A stretch of 64,000 bases of DNA, from the NCBI GenBank assembly GCA_965220415.1, contig OZ244829.1:1984001-2048000 (forward strand), read 5' to 3'. The DNA comes from JAJDTR01 sp965220415 (GTDB taxonomy: Bacteria > Poribacteria > WGA-4E > JAJDTR01). Below the pieces are notes generated by a model that made no database searches, had not been told where the DNA came from, and saw only the letters and a list, made by a program, of their open reading frames with translations. This document shows, in pieces, positions 1 through 8,320 of the stretch (within the stretch, counting starts at the first letter, position 1; every line of letters starts with the position of its first letter). Made by a program: the position numbers and the translations under genes.

Positions 1-495
1 CGCACCTATCTGATGCGCCATTTGCGTCCCGGTCGTCCCTACGCCGCTCCCGCCCGCATGGATCAGCACCGTTTCGCCGGCGCTCAGTTTGCCGAAGGTA
101 AATAGCGTCTCACTCGCCGTAAAGAAGACTTCCGGCACCGCTGCCGCCTGTTCAAAGCTCCATCCGTCGGGAATAGGCATCGCCATGCGATAGTCGATAA
201 CCGCCTGCTCGGCGTATCCTCCGCTCCCTATTAAGCCGAATACGCGGTCGCCCGGTTTGAAACCGGTCGCGTTTTCCCCAACCCGTTCAACCGTTCCGGC
301 GATTTCCAAACCGAGAATCTCGGATTCACCCGGTGGCATGGGGTAAGATCCCTTTCGTTGAATGGTGTCCACTCGATTGACGCCAGCCGCTTTGACATTG
401 ACCAATAACTGTGTCGGATTAGGGGAGGGTGTAGGAAACTCCTCTAATTTCAGAACTTCGGGACCGCCGCTTTCGGTTGCAATGATTGCCTTCAT
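1..495 (-). CDS. NAD(P)H:quinone oxidoreductase, PIG3-like, C-terminus cut by window edge
   Basis: The first 165 residues are visible; the rest lies left of the window. They read MKAIIATESGGPEVLKLEEF at the start, then a GroES-like fold with GVNRVDTIQRKGSYPMPPG and the conserved ILGLEIAGTVERVG, GDRVFGL and GGYAEQ segments. The nucleotide-binding region begins with VLIHAGGSGVGTTGTQMA. This is the zinc-free quinone oxidoreductase/PIG3 branch of the MDR superfamily, which reduces quinones with NADPH in the cytoplasm. The ATG at 495 gives the canonical N-terminus. It stands alone on the minus strand and reads away from the LamG array. Family assignment is firm; the physiological substrate cannot be told. 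Confidence 0.9.
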   Translation of the reverse strand, partial: MKAIIATESGGPEVLKLEEFPTPSPNPTQLLVNVKAAGVNRVDTIQRKGSYPMPPGESEILGLEIAGTVERVGENATGFKPGDRVFGLIGSGGYAEQAVIDYRMAMPIPDGWSFEQAAAVPEVFFTASETLFTFGKLSAGETVLIHAGGSGVGTTGTQMAHQIGA

Positions 496-589
496 TAAAT
501 GTCGTGAGCGAGAATCGCATTCTCCTTTTTTATTCGGTTATTTTCGACTGTCGGGGAATTTTATCATATCTGTCACGCGCTAGGCAATT

Positions 590-739
590 TCAAAAAGGGG
601 TGTAGATATAGTGCGCGCAGGCGGCCACAAGGAGCGCTCCGCCAAAAGACAGGAAGAGTAGGTACAGCAAGTACTTTTTGCAACTCCTGCAGTTGTGCAA
701 CCGGGAAACAGAATCATTGTGGGTTGTTTGGAGCCCCAT
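590..739 (-). CDS. possible small zinc-knuckle/membrane protein
   Basis: A 49-codon frame reads ...HNCRSCKKYLLYLLFLSFGG then ALLVAACAHYIYTPF: a CxxC pair followed by an uninterrupted hydrophobic segment of membrane-helix length. The frame stays open upstream of the ATG at 739. An overlapping longer frame (580-888) also has a CC pair, so a frameshifted zinc-ribbon/TM gene is conceivable. There is no clear ribosome binding site and no recognised family. Reported because the hydrophobic run is unlikely to be fortuitous, but real coding status is unproven. Confidence 0.2.
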   Translation of the reverse strand: MGLQTTHNDSVSRLHNCRSCKKYLLYLLFLSFGGALLVAACAHYIYTPF

Positions 740-1004
740 TCGCAGCAACGTTTTTCGAAGACATCCTCCCCGAATTTCTTGTTTCCCATCGCATCCCCCG
801 GAAGCGGTGCTGGCGATTCTTTTCGCTGCGATCGTGATGATCTGTAGAGAACTTGAATTTTTTTCACGTTCACCGAATATTTTCCCAATTATTCGCGACT
901 AGGCGGGTAATATGAATGGCAGAATCATCCATTGCCGCTTTGCTGCAAACAAAATTTTTCGAATTTATATCCCTGCTTCTCGTCGCTTTTCAGATTTATC
1001 CTTC

Positions 1005-1133
1005 AAAGGGGTGGAACATTTCGTATTTTTGTCCCCTTTTGTGGCACCTTGCTCAAATCCTTGTCTGGCAAGGGTTTGGGCGCCCTTTTCCACTAATTTT
1101 GCCGAATTTTGCGCCCGAACGTTCCACCCCTTT
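1005..1133. repeat. 129-bp inverted-repeat element
   Basis: Perfect 13-bp inverted arms AAAGGGGTGGAAC (1005-1017) and GTTCCACCCCTTT (1121-1133) enclose a second nested inverted repeat, CAAATCCTTG against CAAGGGTTTG near 1050-1077. Nothing inside looks coding. It resembles a small non-autonomous palindromic element. No second copy was noticed in the window. Confidence 0.55.
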
Positions 1134-1593
1134 CTATTTTGCAGTATCGCACTTCCTCTTCTCCCCAAAAAAAATTACATCGCTGAACCCGCACCACGCC
1201 TTGGCGCAGCGCATACACCGAGTCTGAATTGAAGTATGATTTGGGTTTTGGCATGGACTTTGCTATAGTTTAGATTGAAACTTGGGCTACTATGAACACT
1301 CAAACCGTTCTGATTAGCAATCTGTCTGAATTTTCTAAATGTGTCTTTCGAGAAAGGGGCATTGGGAGATTAATGACTTGGAAGTTCGTCAATTGTGACC
1401 TCCAAATTGCCGAAACATGGTCTTGCCCTCTAATTTTCAAACAGGTTCTAAAGAATAAAGATGCGATGTCAATCTATCCGATATGTACGCTCGGATTGAT
1501 ACGCTGTTTTCGTGTGCGATGCCATTGAGAGTCCACTTTAATCTGAGGTTGCCCCTCCTCCTTGCTCCTTAAACATACTCTTGAGGAGACGCC
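1134..1593. other. non-coding stretch before the LamG array
   Basis: No convincing gene. The short frame at 1292-1528 has no family signal or start site. The last ~65 bp (from about 1527) is a partial copy of the leader that also precedes LamG paralogues 2, 4 and 6, including the 'aatctgaggttg' block and the GAGG-containing ribosome binding region before the ATG at 1594. Confidence 0.5.
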
Positions 1594-2520
1594 ATGACAT
1601 TCGACAAGACGCTTTGGATAATCTTATTCGCTATCCTTCTTGCCGCTAAAACTGCCTCTGCTCAGCCCGAAGAAGTCCCTCCGGATGTGTTTGAAGCCCA
1701 ACCCGACGGATACCTCTACGCCGATTACTCCGGCGTGTTCGATGACGCCGAAGGCGATGAAGCCTTTGGCGACGGCATCACAATCGAGATGTGGATATAT
1801 TTCACCGAGATTCCTCCAGTACGGCCTCAGTCGCACCATTCGGAACACTGGCTGATCGTCGCAAAGCCCGGTAGCTATTTTATTTCTGCGGGTGGTCTAG
1901 CTCTTCTGGATGGAGTTGACAGCATCCTGCCAGAGGGAACTACCAGGGTTACATGGGCAGTGGAGAGCCTACCCGAGGAAAAAAACGAAGGGTGTTGCGG
2001 TGCCGGTATGGGCGCGATAAATTTAGAACCCGGCGAGTTTCCTTTATCACGCTGGCTTCATATCGCCTATCAGATCGTGGTGAAAAAGGACGGCACGCAC
2101 CGTACCGAATTCTACGACCGTCACGGAACGGTGAAACGGCGGTTCTCCGAGCAGATGGGGCGCACCGAGGCTCCCCTATTCGTTGGCGGCGCGCCGCCGT
2201 TAGTCACATTCGAGAACGGCGTCGAATGGCGTCGCTTCTTCGGCACCCCGGTGTTCGAATCCATGAAAGGCTACATCGACGAAATTCGTATTTCCAAGGG
2301 GTGGCGTTATGTCCCCAAGGGGAACATCCACCCTAAACGAAACTTTCGCGTTGATAAACGCACCATCGCGCTCTGGCGGTTTGAGGAAGGTCCCGGCGCG
2401 CCCTTCTATAGCGATTCCTCCGGCAACGATTACACACTTTTCCCCGGTGGCGCCCTCGCCGTTCAACCTCTCGGCAAGGTGGCTTTCACTTGGGGGAGCG
2501 TAAAACGCGGTACGTTTTAG
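1594..2520 (+). CDS. secreted LamG/concanavalin A-like protein, paralogue 1
   Basis: A 308-residue protein with a signal peptide (residues 1-23, ending TASA-Q). The mature part has the LamG/concanavalin A-like plan: DGITIEMWIYF near residue 65, VAKPGSYFISAGG near 88, ARWLHIAYQIVVKKDGT-type strand near 160, a MKGYIDEIRISKGWRY block near 230, and RTIALWRFEEGPGAPFYSDS near 262. Such domains usually bind glycans or proteins at the cell surface. The conserved acidic DDAEGDEA segment after the signal peptide is shared by all six paralogues and could bind a metal (inference). It is the first of six tandem copies and is followed by a 120-bp leader. Its tail (VAFTWGSVKRGTF) differs from the other copies. 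Ligand unknown. Confidence 0.85.
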   Translation: MTFDKTLWIILFAILLAAKTASAQPEEVPPDVFEAQPDGYLYADYSGVFDDAEGDEAFGDGITIEMWIYFTEIPPVRPQSHHSEHWLIVAKPGSYFISAGGLALLDGVDSILPEGTTRVTWAVESLPEEKNEGCCGAGMGAINLEPGEFPLSRWLHIAYQIVVKKDGTHRTEFYDRHGTVKRRFSEQMGRTEAPLFVGGAPPLVTFENGVEWRRFFGTPVFESMKGYIDEIRISKGWRYVPKGNIHPKRNFRVDKRTIALWRFEEGPGAPFYSDSSGNDYTLFPGGALAVQPLGKVAFTWGSVKRGTF

Positions 2521-2640
2521 CCATGTCAAAATGGAAGGTATACATCGTTTTCGCCTGCTGCTGCGTCCAGAGGAAGAGAGGCGGTTTTAGTCTGAAGTTG
2601 CCTCTTTCTTCCCACTTAAACATACTGTCGAGGTAATGTC
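2521..2640 (+). repeat. inter-paralogue leader, copy 1
   Basis: About 120 bp between paralogues 1 and 2. It begins with 'catgtcaaaatgga', runs through 'gcctgctgctgcgtccagagg', a 'tttagtctgaagttgcctct' block and a 'ctcgaggt'-like ribosome binding region just before the ATG. Similar copies lie at 4461-4580, 6425-6544 and 7475-7590. It was probably copied together with the gene pairs and may carry an intercistronic regulatory or processing site. Confidence 0.7.
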
Positions 2641-3537
2641 ATGATATTCTACAAGACGCTTTGGATAATCTTAATCGCTATCCTTCTTGCCGCTAAAACT
2701 GCCTCTGCTCAGCACGAAGAAGTTCCCCCCGATGTGTTTGAAGCCGCTTCCGACGGCTTTCTCTACGCGGATTACCCCGGCGTTTTCGATGACGCCGAAG
2801 GCGATGAAGCCTTCGGCGACGGCATCACGGTTGAGGCATGGGTGTATTTCACCGGGCACCCGCCAGACCGGATGTCGCCCCATTCAGGGCATTGGATCAT
2901 CGTTGCCAAACCCGGAAGCTATTATATTTCTCTCGCCGGAAGAACTCTCAGCCGTGGTATTGACCGAGAGCGACCAGAAGGGCATACGAGGCTCATCTTT
3001 GCAGTAGAGAGTCAGCCTGAAGAAGACTTAACAGGTCGGGGATCAGCCGCCCATGAGATTCAACCCGAACAATTCCCTTTATCACGCTGGGTTCATATTG
3101 CCCTGCAAATCGTTGTGAAAAAAGACGGTACCCACAGTACAGAATTCTACGACCGCCACGGTGATGTAAAACGCCGCGACAACGTTCCAATGGGACGCAC
3201 GGAGGCACCACTGCTGGTTGGCGGCGCGCCATTCATAACGTTCAACGTTGGTTCTACATGGGGGAACGAGTTCGGAGCCATGAAGGGCTATATTGACGAA
3301 CTTCGTATTTCCAAGGGGTGGCGTTATGTCCCCAAGGGGAACATCCACCCGAAACGCAACTTTCGTGTCGATGACCGAACCATCGCGCTGTGGCGGTTTG
3401 AGGAGGGTCCCGGCGCACCTTTCTACCGCGATTCTTCGGGCAACGATTGTACACTCTTCCCTGCCGGTTCCCTCGACGTTAAACCCCTCAGCAAGATGAA
3501 CATCACCTGGGGAAGCCTAAAACAGGGTAGGTTTTAG
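2641..3537 (+). CDS. secreted LamG-like protein, paralogue 2
   Basis: 298 residues, with the same signal peptide and LamG layout as its neighbours. It is the most divergent in the middle: YFTGHPPDRMSPHSGHW replaces the YFTEIPP block, and it lacks the cysteine cluster (CCG/CCS) near residue 130 that paralogues 1, 3, 4 and 5 carry. The tail DVKPLSKMNITWGSLKQGRF matches paralogues 4 and 5. It ends 2 bp before the start of paralogue 3, so the two are probably translated from one message. The start ATG is preceded by a GAGGTAATGTC ribosome binding region. Confidence 0.85.
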   Translation: MIFYKTLWIILIAILLAAKTASAQHEEVPPDVFEAASDGFLYADYPGVFDDAEGDEAFGDGITVEAWVYFTGHPPDRMSPHSGHWIIVAKPGSYYISLAGRTLSRGIDRERPEGHTRLIFAVESQPEEDLTGRGSAAHEIQPEQFPLSRWVHIALQIVVKKDGTHSTEFYDRHGDVKRRDNVPMGRTEAPLLVGGAPFITFNVGSTWGNEFGAMKGYIDELRISKGWRYVPKGNIHPKRNFRVDDRTIALWRFEEGPGAPFYRDSSGNDCTLFPAGSLDVKPLSKMNITWGSLKQGRF

Positions 3538-3539
3538 CC

Positions 3540-4460
3540 ATGACATACTACGAATCGCTTTTTGCAATCTTGCTTGCTGCCCTTCTTGTCGTCCCGAATG
3601 CCTCCGCTCAGCCCGAAGAAGTGCCCCCCGATGTGTTTGAAGCCCAACCCGACGGATACCTCTACGCCGATTATCCCGGCGTATTCGATGACGCCGAAGG
3701 CGATGAAGCCTTTGGCGACGGCATCACAATCGAGATGTGGATATATTTCACCGAGATTCCGCCAGTACGACCTCAGTCGCACCGTTGGGAACACTGGCTA
3801 ATCGTCGCAAAGCCCGGCAGCTATTATATTAATGCGGCTGGACTAGCTCTCCTCGATGGATTTGACCGCATTCTTCCAGAGGGAACTACCAGGTTTATAT
3901 TTGCAGTGGAGGACCAACCCGACGAACGCCATGGGTGTTGCGGTCGCGGCGTAGGCCCGTACCAGTTAGAACCCGGCGAGTTTCCCCTATCGCGCTGGCT
4001 TCATATCGCCTTTCAGATCGTGGTAAAAAAAGACGGCACACACAGTACCGAATTCTACGACCGCCACGGCGAGGGAAGACGGCGGTTCTCCGAGCAGATG
4101 GGGCGCACCGACGCGCCGCTATTCGTTGGCGGCGCGCCAATCATAACGTTCGAGAACGGCGTCAAATGGGGTGATTTCTTCGGCACTCCAGAGTTCGAAT
4201 CCATGAAAGGCTACATCGACGAAATTCGCATCTCCAAGGGCTGGCGGTATGTGGCAAAGGGGAACATCCACCCGAAACGCAACCTTCGCGTCGATGACCG
4301 CACCATCGCGCTGTGGCGGTTTGAGGAAGGTCCGGGCGCTCCGTTCTACCGTGATTCCTCCGGCAACGATTATACGCTTTTCCCCGGCGGGGCGTTCACC
4401 GTGCCGCCTCTCGCAAAAAAGCCCGCCACCTGGGGCAGCCTGAAACGGAGTACGTTTTAG
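3540..4460 (+). CDS. secreted LamG-like protein, paralogue 3
   Basis: 306 residues, signal peptide ending NASA-Q. LamG signatures as in the other copies, with the CCGRG motif near residue 135. The middle (FENGVKWGDFFGTPEFESM) and tail (PPLAKKPATWG) match paralogue 6 almost exactly, while the front resembles paralogue 1. This mosaic pattern suggests gene conversion within the array. It starts 2 bp after paralogue 2 with no leader, forming a 2-3 pair that mirrors the 4-5 pair. Confidence 0.85.
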   Translation: MTYYESLFAILLAALLVVPNASAQPEEVPPDVFEAQPDGYLYADYPGVFDDAEGDEAFGDGITIEMWIYFTEIPPVRPQSHRWEHWLIVAKPGSYYINAAGLALLDGFDRILPEGTTRFIFAVEDQPDERHGCCGRGVGPYQLEPGEFPLSRWLHIAFQIVVKKDGTHSTEFYDRHGEGRRRFSEQMGRTDAPLFVGGAPIITFENGVKWGDFFGTPEFESMKGYIDEIRISKGWRYVAKGNIHPKRNLRVDDRTIALWRFEEGPGAPFYRDSSGNDYTLFPGGAFTVPPLAKKPATWGSLKRSTF

Positions 4461-4580
4461 CCACGACAAAATGGAAAACATACATCGTTTCCGCCTGCTG
4501 TTGCGTCCAAAGGAATAGGGGCGGCTTTAGTCTGAAGTTGTCTCTTTCTTCCTCCCTAAACTTACTCTCGAGGTGACGCC
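4461..4580 (+). repeat. inter-paralogue leader, copy 2
   Basis: Same layout as the 2521-2640 leader: 'aaaatggaaaacatacatcg', 'gcctgctgttgcgtccaaagg', 'tttagtctgaagttgtctct' and 'ctctcgaggtgacgcc' directly before the ATG of paralogue 4. Confidence 0.7.
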
Positions 4581-5492
4581 ATGACATACTACAAAACGCT
4601 TTTTGCAATCTTGCTTGCTGCCCTTCTTGCCGCTAAAACTGCCTCCGCTCAGCCCGAAGAAGTGCCCCCCGATGTGTTTGAAGCCCAACCCGACGGATAC
4701 CTCTACGCCGATTACCCCGGCGTGTTCGATGACGCCGAAGGCGACGAAGCGCGCGGCGACGGCATCACCATCGAGATGTGGGTGTATTTCACCGAAATTC
4801 CGCCGGAACGGCAGTCACGCCATTGGGAACACTGGGCTCTCGTCGCAAAGCCCGCAAGCTATTTTATCTCTGCGGCTGGAAGACCTCTAGAAGATGCCTC
4901 CGGCGATCCAGAGGGGCATACCAAACTTATATTTGCAGTGGAGGATACCGAAGAGGGATGTTGCAGTCGCGGCGAAGGCTGGAGGTCTTATGAGCCCGGC
5001 GAGTTCCCCTTGAAACGCTGGCTTCATATTGCCTACCAGCTCGTCGTGAAAAAAGACGGCACACACCGCACCCAATTTCTAGACCGATTCGGTGGGGGGA
5101 GACGTCGCTTTAGCGGCAAGATGGGACGCACCGAGGCGCCGCTATTCATTGGAGGCGCGCCCACCGTGACATTCGAAAACGACGAATGGGGCACATGGAA
5201 CACCGACTTCTTCGGCAACCCGATACTCGAATCCATGAAAGGCTACATCGACGAAATTCGCATCTCCAAGGGCTGGCGGTATGTGGCAAAGGGGAACATC
5301 CACCCGAAACGCAACCTTCGCGTCGATGACCGCACCATCGCGCTGTGGCGGTTTGAGGAGGGTCCCGGCGCACCTTTCTATCGCGATTCTTCGGGCAACG
5401 ATTATACACTCTTCCCTGCCGGTTCCCTCGACGTTCAACCCCTCAGCAAGATGACCATCACCTGGGGAAGCCTAAAACAGGGTAGGTTTTAG
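4581..5492 (+). CDS. secreted LamG-like protein, paralogue 4
   Basis: 303 residues with signal peptide ending TASA-Q. LamG blocks are conserved (ITIEMWVYF, VAKPASYFISAAGR, RWLHIAYQLVVKKDGT, MKGYIDEIRISKGWRY, ALWRFEEGPGAPFY). It carries FENDEWGTWNTDFFGNP in the loop before MKGYID, shared with paralogue 5, and a CCS motif near residue 127. It is preceded by a leader copy and followed after 2 bp by paralogue 5. Likely a secreted or surface-attached binding protein; no ligand can be named. Confidence 0.85.
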   Translation: MTYYKTLFAILLAALLAAKTASAQPEEVPPDVFEAQPDGYLYADYPGVFDDAEGDEARGDGITIEMWVYFTEIPPERQSRHWEHWALVAKPASYFISAAGRPLEDASGDPEGHTKLIFAVEDTEEGCCSRGEGWRSYEPGEFPLKRWLHIAYQLVVKKDGTHRTQFLDRFGGGRRRFSGKMGRTEAPLFIGGAPTVTFENDEWGTWNTDFFGNPILESMKGYIDEIRISKGWRYVAKGNIHPKRNLRVDDRTIALWRFEEGPGAPFYRDSSGNDYTLFPAGSLDVQPLSKMTITWGSLKQGRF

Positions 5493-5494
5493 CC

Positions 5495-6424
5495 ATGACA
5501 TACTACAAAACGCTTTTTCCGATGTTGCTTGCTGCCCTTCTGGTTGTTCCGAATGCCTTCGCTCAGCCCGACGAAGTTCCGCCCGATGTGTTTGAAGCCC
5601 AACCCGGCGGATACCTCTATGCCGATTACCCCGGCGTGTTCGATGACGCCGAAGGCGATGAAGCCTTTGGCGACGGCATCACAATCGAGATGTGGGTCTA
5701 TTTCAGCGAGATTCCGCCCGAACGGCAGTCATACCATTTTGAACACTGGGCAATCGTCGCAAAGCCCGGAAGCTATTTTATCTCTGCGGCTGGCAGAGCT
5801 CTCAAGGATCACGTTAACCTCCTTCTGCCAGAGGGGCATACTAAGCTCATATTCGCAGTGGAGGAACTAACCGAGGGCTGTTGCGGACGCGGCGAAGGCG
5901 GGATGTGGTTAGAGCCCGGCGAGTTCCCCTTGAAGCGCTGGCTACACCTCGCCTTCCAGCTCGTGGTAAAAAAAGACGGCACACACAGTACAGAATTTAT
6001 AGACCGCCACGGTGAGGGAAGAGGGCGCTTTAGAGCCCAGATGGGACGCACCGAGGCGCCGCTATTCGTTGGAGGCGCGCCAACGGTAACATTCGAGAAC
6101 GACAAATGGGGCACATGGAACACTGATCACTTCGCGGACAACCTCGGCAACCCGGTGTTCGAATCCATGGAAGGCTACATCGACGAGATTCGCATCTCTA
6201 AGGGATGGCGTTATGTCCCCAAGGGGAACATCCACCCTAAACGAAACTTTCGCGTTGATAAACGCACCATCGCGCTGTGGCGGTTTGAAGAAGGCCCCGG
6301 CGCACCCTTCTATCGCGATTCTTCGGGCAACGATTATACGCTTTTTCCCGGCGGCTCCCTCGACGTTCAACCCCTCAGCAAAATGAACATCACTTGGGGA
6401 AGCCTAAAACAGGGTAGGTTTTAG
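5495..6424 (+). CDS. secreted LamG-like protein, paralogue 5
   Basis: 309 residues, signal peptide ending NAFA-Q. It shares the WGTWNTD loop with paralogue 4, extended by HFADNLGNP, and the DVQPLSKMNITWGSLKQGRF tail with paralogues 2 and 4. A CCGRGEGG motif lies near residue 128. It is translationally close-coupled to paralogue 4 (2-bp gap) and followed by a leader copy. Confidence 0.85.
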   Translation: MTYYKTLFPMLLAALLVVPNAFAQPDEVPPDVFEAQPGGYLYADYPGVFDDAEGDEAFGDGITIEMWVYFSEIPPERQSYHFEHWAIVAKPGSYFISAAGRALKDHVNLLLPEGHTKLIFAVEELTEGCCGRGEGGMWLEPGEFPLKRWLHLAFQLVVKKDGTHSTEFIDRHGEGRGRFRAQMGRTEAPLFVGGAPTVTFENDKWGTWNTDHFADNLGNPVFESMEGYIDEIRISKGWRYVPKGNIHPKRNFRVDKRTIALWRFEEGPGAPFYRDSSGNDYTLFPGGSLDVQPLSKMNITWGSLKQGRF

Positions 6425-6544
6425 CTATGTCAAAATGGAAAGATATACATCGTTTCCGCCCGTTGTTGCTCGCAGAAGCGGGGGGCGGCGCTAGTCTGTG
6501 GTTGTCTCTTCCTTGCTCCCCAAACCTACTCTCGAGGTAACGCC
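6425..6544 (+). repeat. inter-paralogue leader, copy 3
   Basis: Diverged leader copy between paralogues 5 and 6. It keeps 'catcgtttccgcc', a 'ctagtctgtggttgtctctt' block and 'ctctcgaggtaacgcc' before the ATG, but the middle (about 6460-6490) has drifted. Confidence 0.65.
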
Positions 6545-7474
6545 ATGACATACTACAAGACGCTTTTGGTAATCTTACTCGCTGCCCTTCTTGCTGCAGC
6601 AAATGCCTCGGCTCAGCCCGAAGAGATACCTCCGGATGTCTTTGAAGCCCAACCCAGTGGATACCTCTACGCCGATTACCCCTGCGTGTTCGATGACGCC
6701 GAAGGCGATGAAGCCCTAGGCGACGGTATCACTATCGAAATGTGGGTATATTTCACCGAGATTCCGCCAGAACGGGTGTCGCACCGTTGGGAACACTGGC
6801 TGATTGTCGCAAAACCTGGCAGCTATTATATTTCTGCGGGTGGAAGAGCTCTCCTAGATGGATACGACCGCTTTCAGCCAGAGAGTGCTACGAAGTTCAT
6901 ATTTGCGTTGGAGGGGCAACCCAAACCACACGACGAGTGTGATGACAACAGTTGCGGTCGCGGCGTAGTCTGGGAACAGTTAGAACCCGGAGAGTTCCCT
7001 TTATCGCGCTGGCTTCACATTGCCTACCAGATCGTAGTGAAAAAGGACGGCACCCACGACACAGAATTTTACGATCGCCACGGTGAGGGAAGAGGGCGCT
7101 TTAGAGCCCAGATGGGACGCACCGAGGCGCCGCTATTCGTTGGAGGCGCGCCAATCATAACATTCGAGAACGGCGTTAAATGGGGCGACTTCTTCGGCAC
7201 TCCAGAGTTCGAATCCATGAGAGGTTACATCGACGAACTTCGCATTTCAAAGGGATGGCGTTATGTCCCCAAGGGAAACATCCACCCCAAACGCAACTTC
7301 CGCGTTGACAAACGTACCATCGCACTCTGGCGCTTTGAGGAAGGTCCCGGCGCTCCGTTCTACCGCGATTCTTCGGGCAACGATTATACGCTTTTCCCCG
7401 GCGGGGCGCTCACCGTGCCGCCTCTCGCAAAAAAACCCGCCACCTGGGGCGGCGTAAAACGGGGCAGGTTTTAG
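6545..7474 (+). CDS. secreted LamG-like protein, paralogue 6
   Basis: 309 residues, signal peptide ending NASA-Q. LamG blocks are complete. It has a longer cysteine loop (HDECDDNSCGRG) near residue 132 than the other copies and a lone cysteine in DYPCVFDDAEGDE, which is G elsewhere in the array. The middle and tail match paralogue 3. It is the last intact copy; the leader after it opens onto an unrelated 31-codon frame instead of a seventh gene. Confidence 0.85.
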   Translation: MTYYKTLLVILLAALLAAANASAQPEEIPPDVFEAQPSGYLYADYPCVFDDAEGDEALGDGITIEMWVYFTEIPPERVSHRWEHWLIVAKPGSYYISAGGRALLDGYDRFQPESATKFIFALEGQPKPHDECDDNSCGRGVVWEQLEPGEFPLSRWLHIAYQIVVKKDGTHDTEFYDRHGEGRGRFRAQMGRTEAPLFVGGAPIITFENGVKWGDFFGTPEFESMRGYIDELRISKGWRYVPKGNIHPKRNFRVDKRTIALWRFEEGPGAPFYRDSSGNDYTLFPGGALTVPPLAKKPATWGGVKRGRF

Positions 7475-7590
7475 CCATGTCAAAATGGGAGGTATACATC
7501 GTTCCGCCTGCTGTTGCGTCCAGAGGAAGAGGGACGGCTTTAGTCTGAAGTTGCCTCTCTACCTCAGAAACCTTTTCTCAAGGTGACGCC
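7475..7590 (+). repeat. inter-paralogue leader, copy 4, without a gene behind it
   Basis: The leader continues through 'tttagtctgaagttgcctct' and 'aaggtgacgcc' to an ATG at 7591. The frame that follows (31 codons, stop at 7684-7686) has no signal peptide and no LamG similarity. This marks the broken edge of the tandem duplication. Confidence 0.65.
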
Positions 7591-7785
7591 ATGGCATTTG
7601 CCTGTCATACAAGCGCACTGGGCATCGTCTGTGCGCGCTATTGCTTTCGCCAAAATCTCATGCCACGCTTGGCTGCCGATGTGTAGGTGTCCGTTGGCAT
7701 TTATCTTTGTCTGGCGTTTTTCACCCTATTTCTGATTCGGCGAGTCTGCCGCCCCGTTCCCGCCCCGTGAAAATGGGCGGCGGCG

Positions 7786-8254
7786 ATGTTGGCGATTTAC
7801 CCCGCAGCCTTGATTGTCGTTACCCCAGCAAAGCCGGAGTCCGAAAACCGTGAAAAAACGGTAGTCCGCTTCGACGATGTCGTTGAGCGGATCCACGTCG
7901 AAGAAGTTTCACTCCCTTACGAAGCCTTCCGTTGCCACGCTTCCACGCGCACTGTCACCGCAGCGTGTGTAAACAATTCAAAGCGTCTATGTAGTTGTCG
8001 ACTACGCTTCCCGAAATCTAAACACGGCTTTCTTGGAAGTCGTTGAACAAGATGGTCAAGTCCGATACGCCTCGCCGCGCTTTGTACACTTTGATTCCGC
8101 AACCTTTGTGTCTGAAGGCGAATCCATCGACGGGGAACTCGTCATCATCTCTCACGACGGCAATCCCTACGCTTGGGACGTGTTCTATCTCTTGCCTTCC
8201 TCGTCTCAAACGCCAGACAATCGCCGCGTGGAAAACCAAGAATCAAGAGAATGA
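7786..8254 (+). pseudogene. frameshifted remnant of an unknown gene
   Basis: Two overlapping frames look like pieces of one protein. The first (from 7786) reads LAIYPAALIVVTPAKPE then KTVVRFDDVVERIHVEEVSL. The second has a stop just before TIQSVYVVVDYASRNLNTAF (about 7970) and continues LEVVEQDGQVRYASPRFVHF to a stop at 8254. The second part has clear coding character (alternating strands, YASPRFVHFDSATFVSEGES) but no proper start. No family recognised. It may be the gene originally next to the LamG array, or a broken accessory gene. Confidence 0.4.
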
Positions 8255-8302
8255 ATGCAACCGAGCACCTTCGCGAGGAGAGCGATAGAACTCCCAGTCT
8301 CT

Positions 8303-8320
8303 GTAGGAGCGATCTCCAAT
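8303..8320 (+). repeat. half copy of the GTAGGAG dispersed repeat
   Basis: GTAGGAGCGATCTCCAAT matches the left arm of the palindromic repeat at 40210-40260 (GTAGGAGCGATCTCCGAAT). The right arm is missing here. Confidence 0.45.

Noticed and set aside
912..1232. Overlapping ~100-codon frames in the 0.9-1.2 kb gap
   Set aside because: They run through a 129-bp inverted repeat, show no family features and no ribosome binding site; three frames are open at once, which is typical of non-coding DNA.
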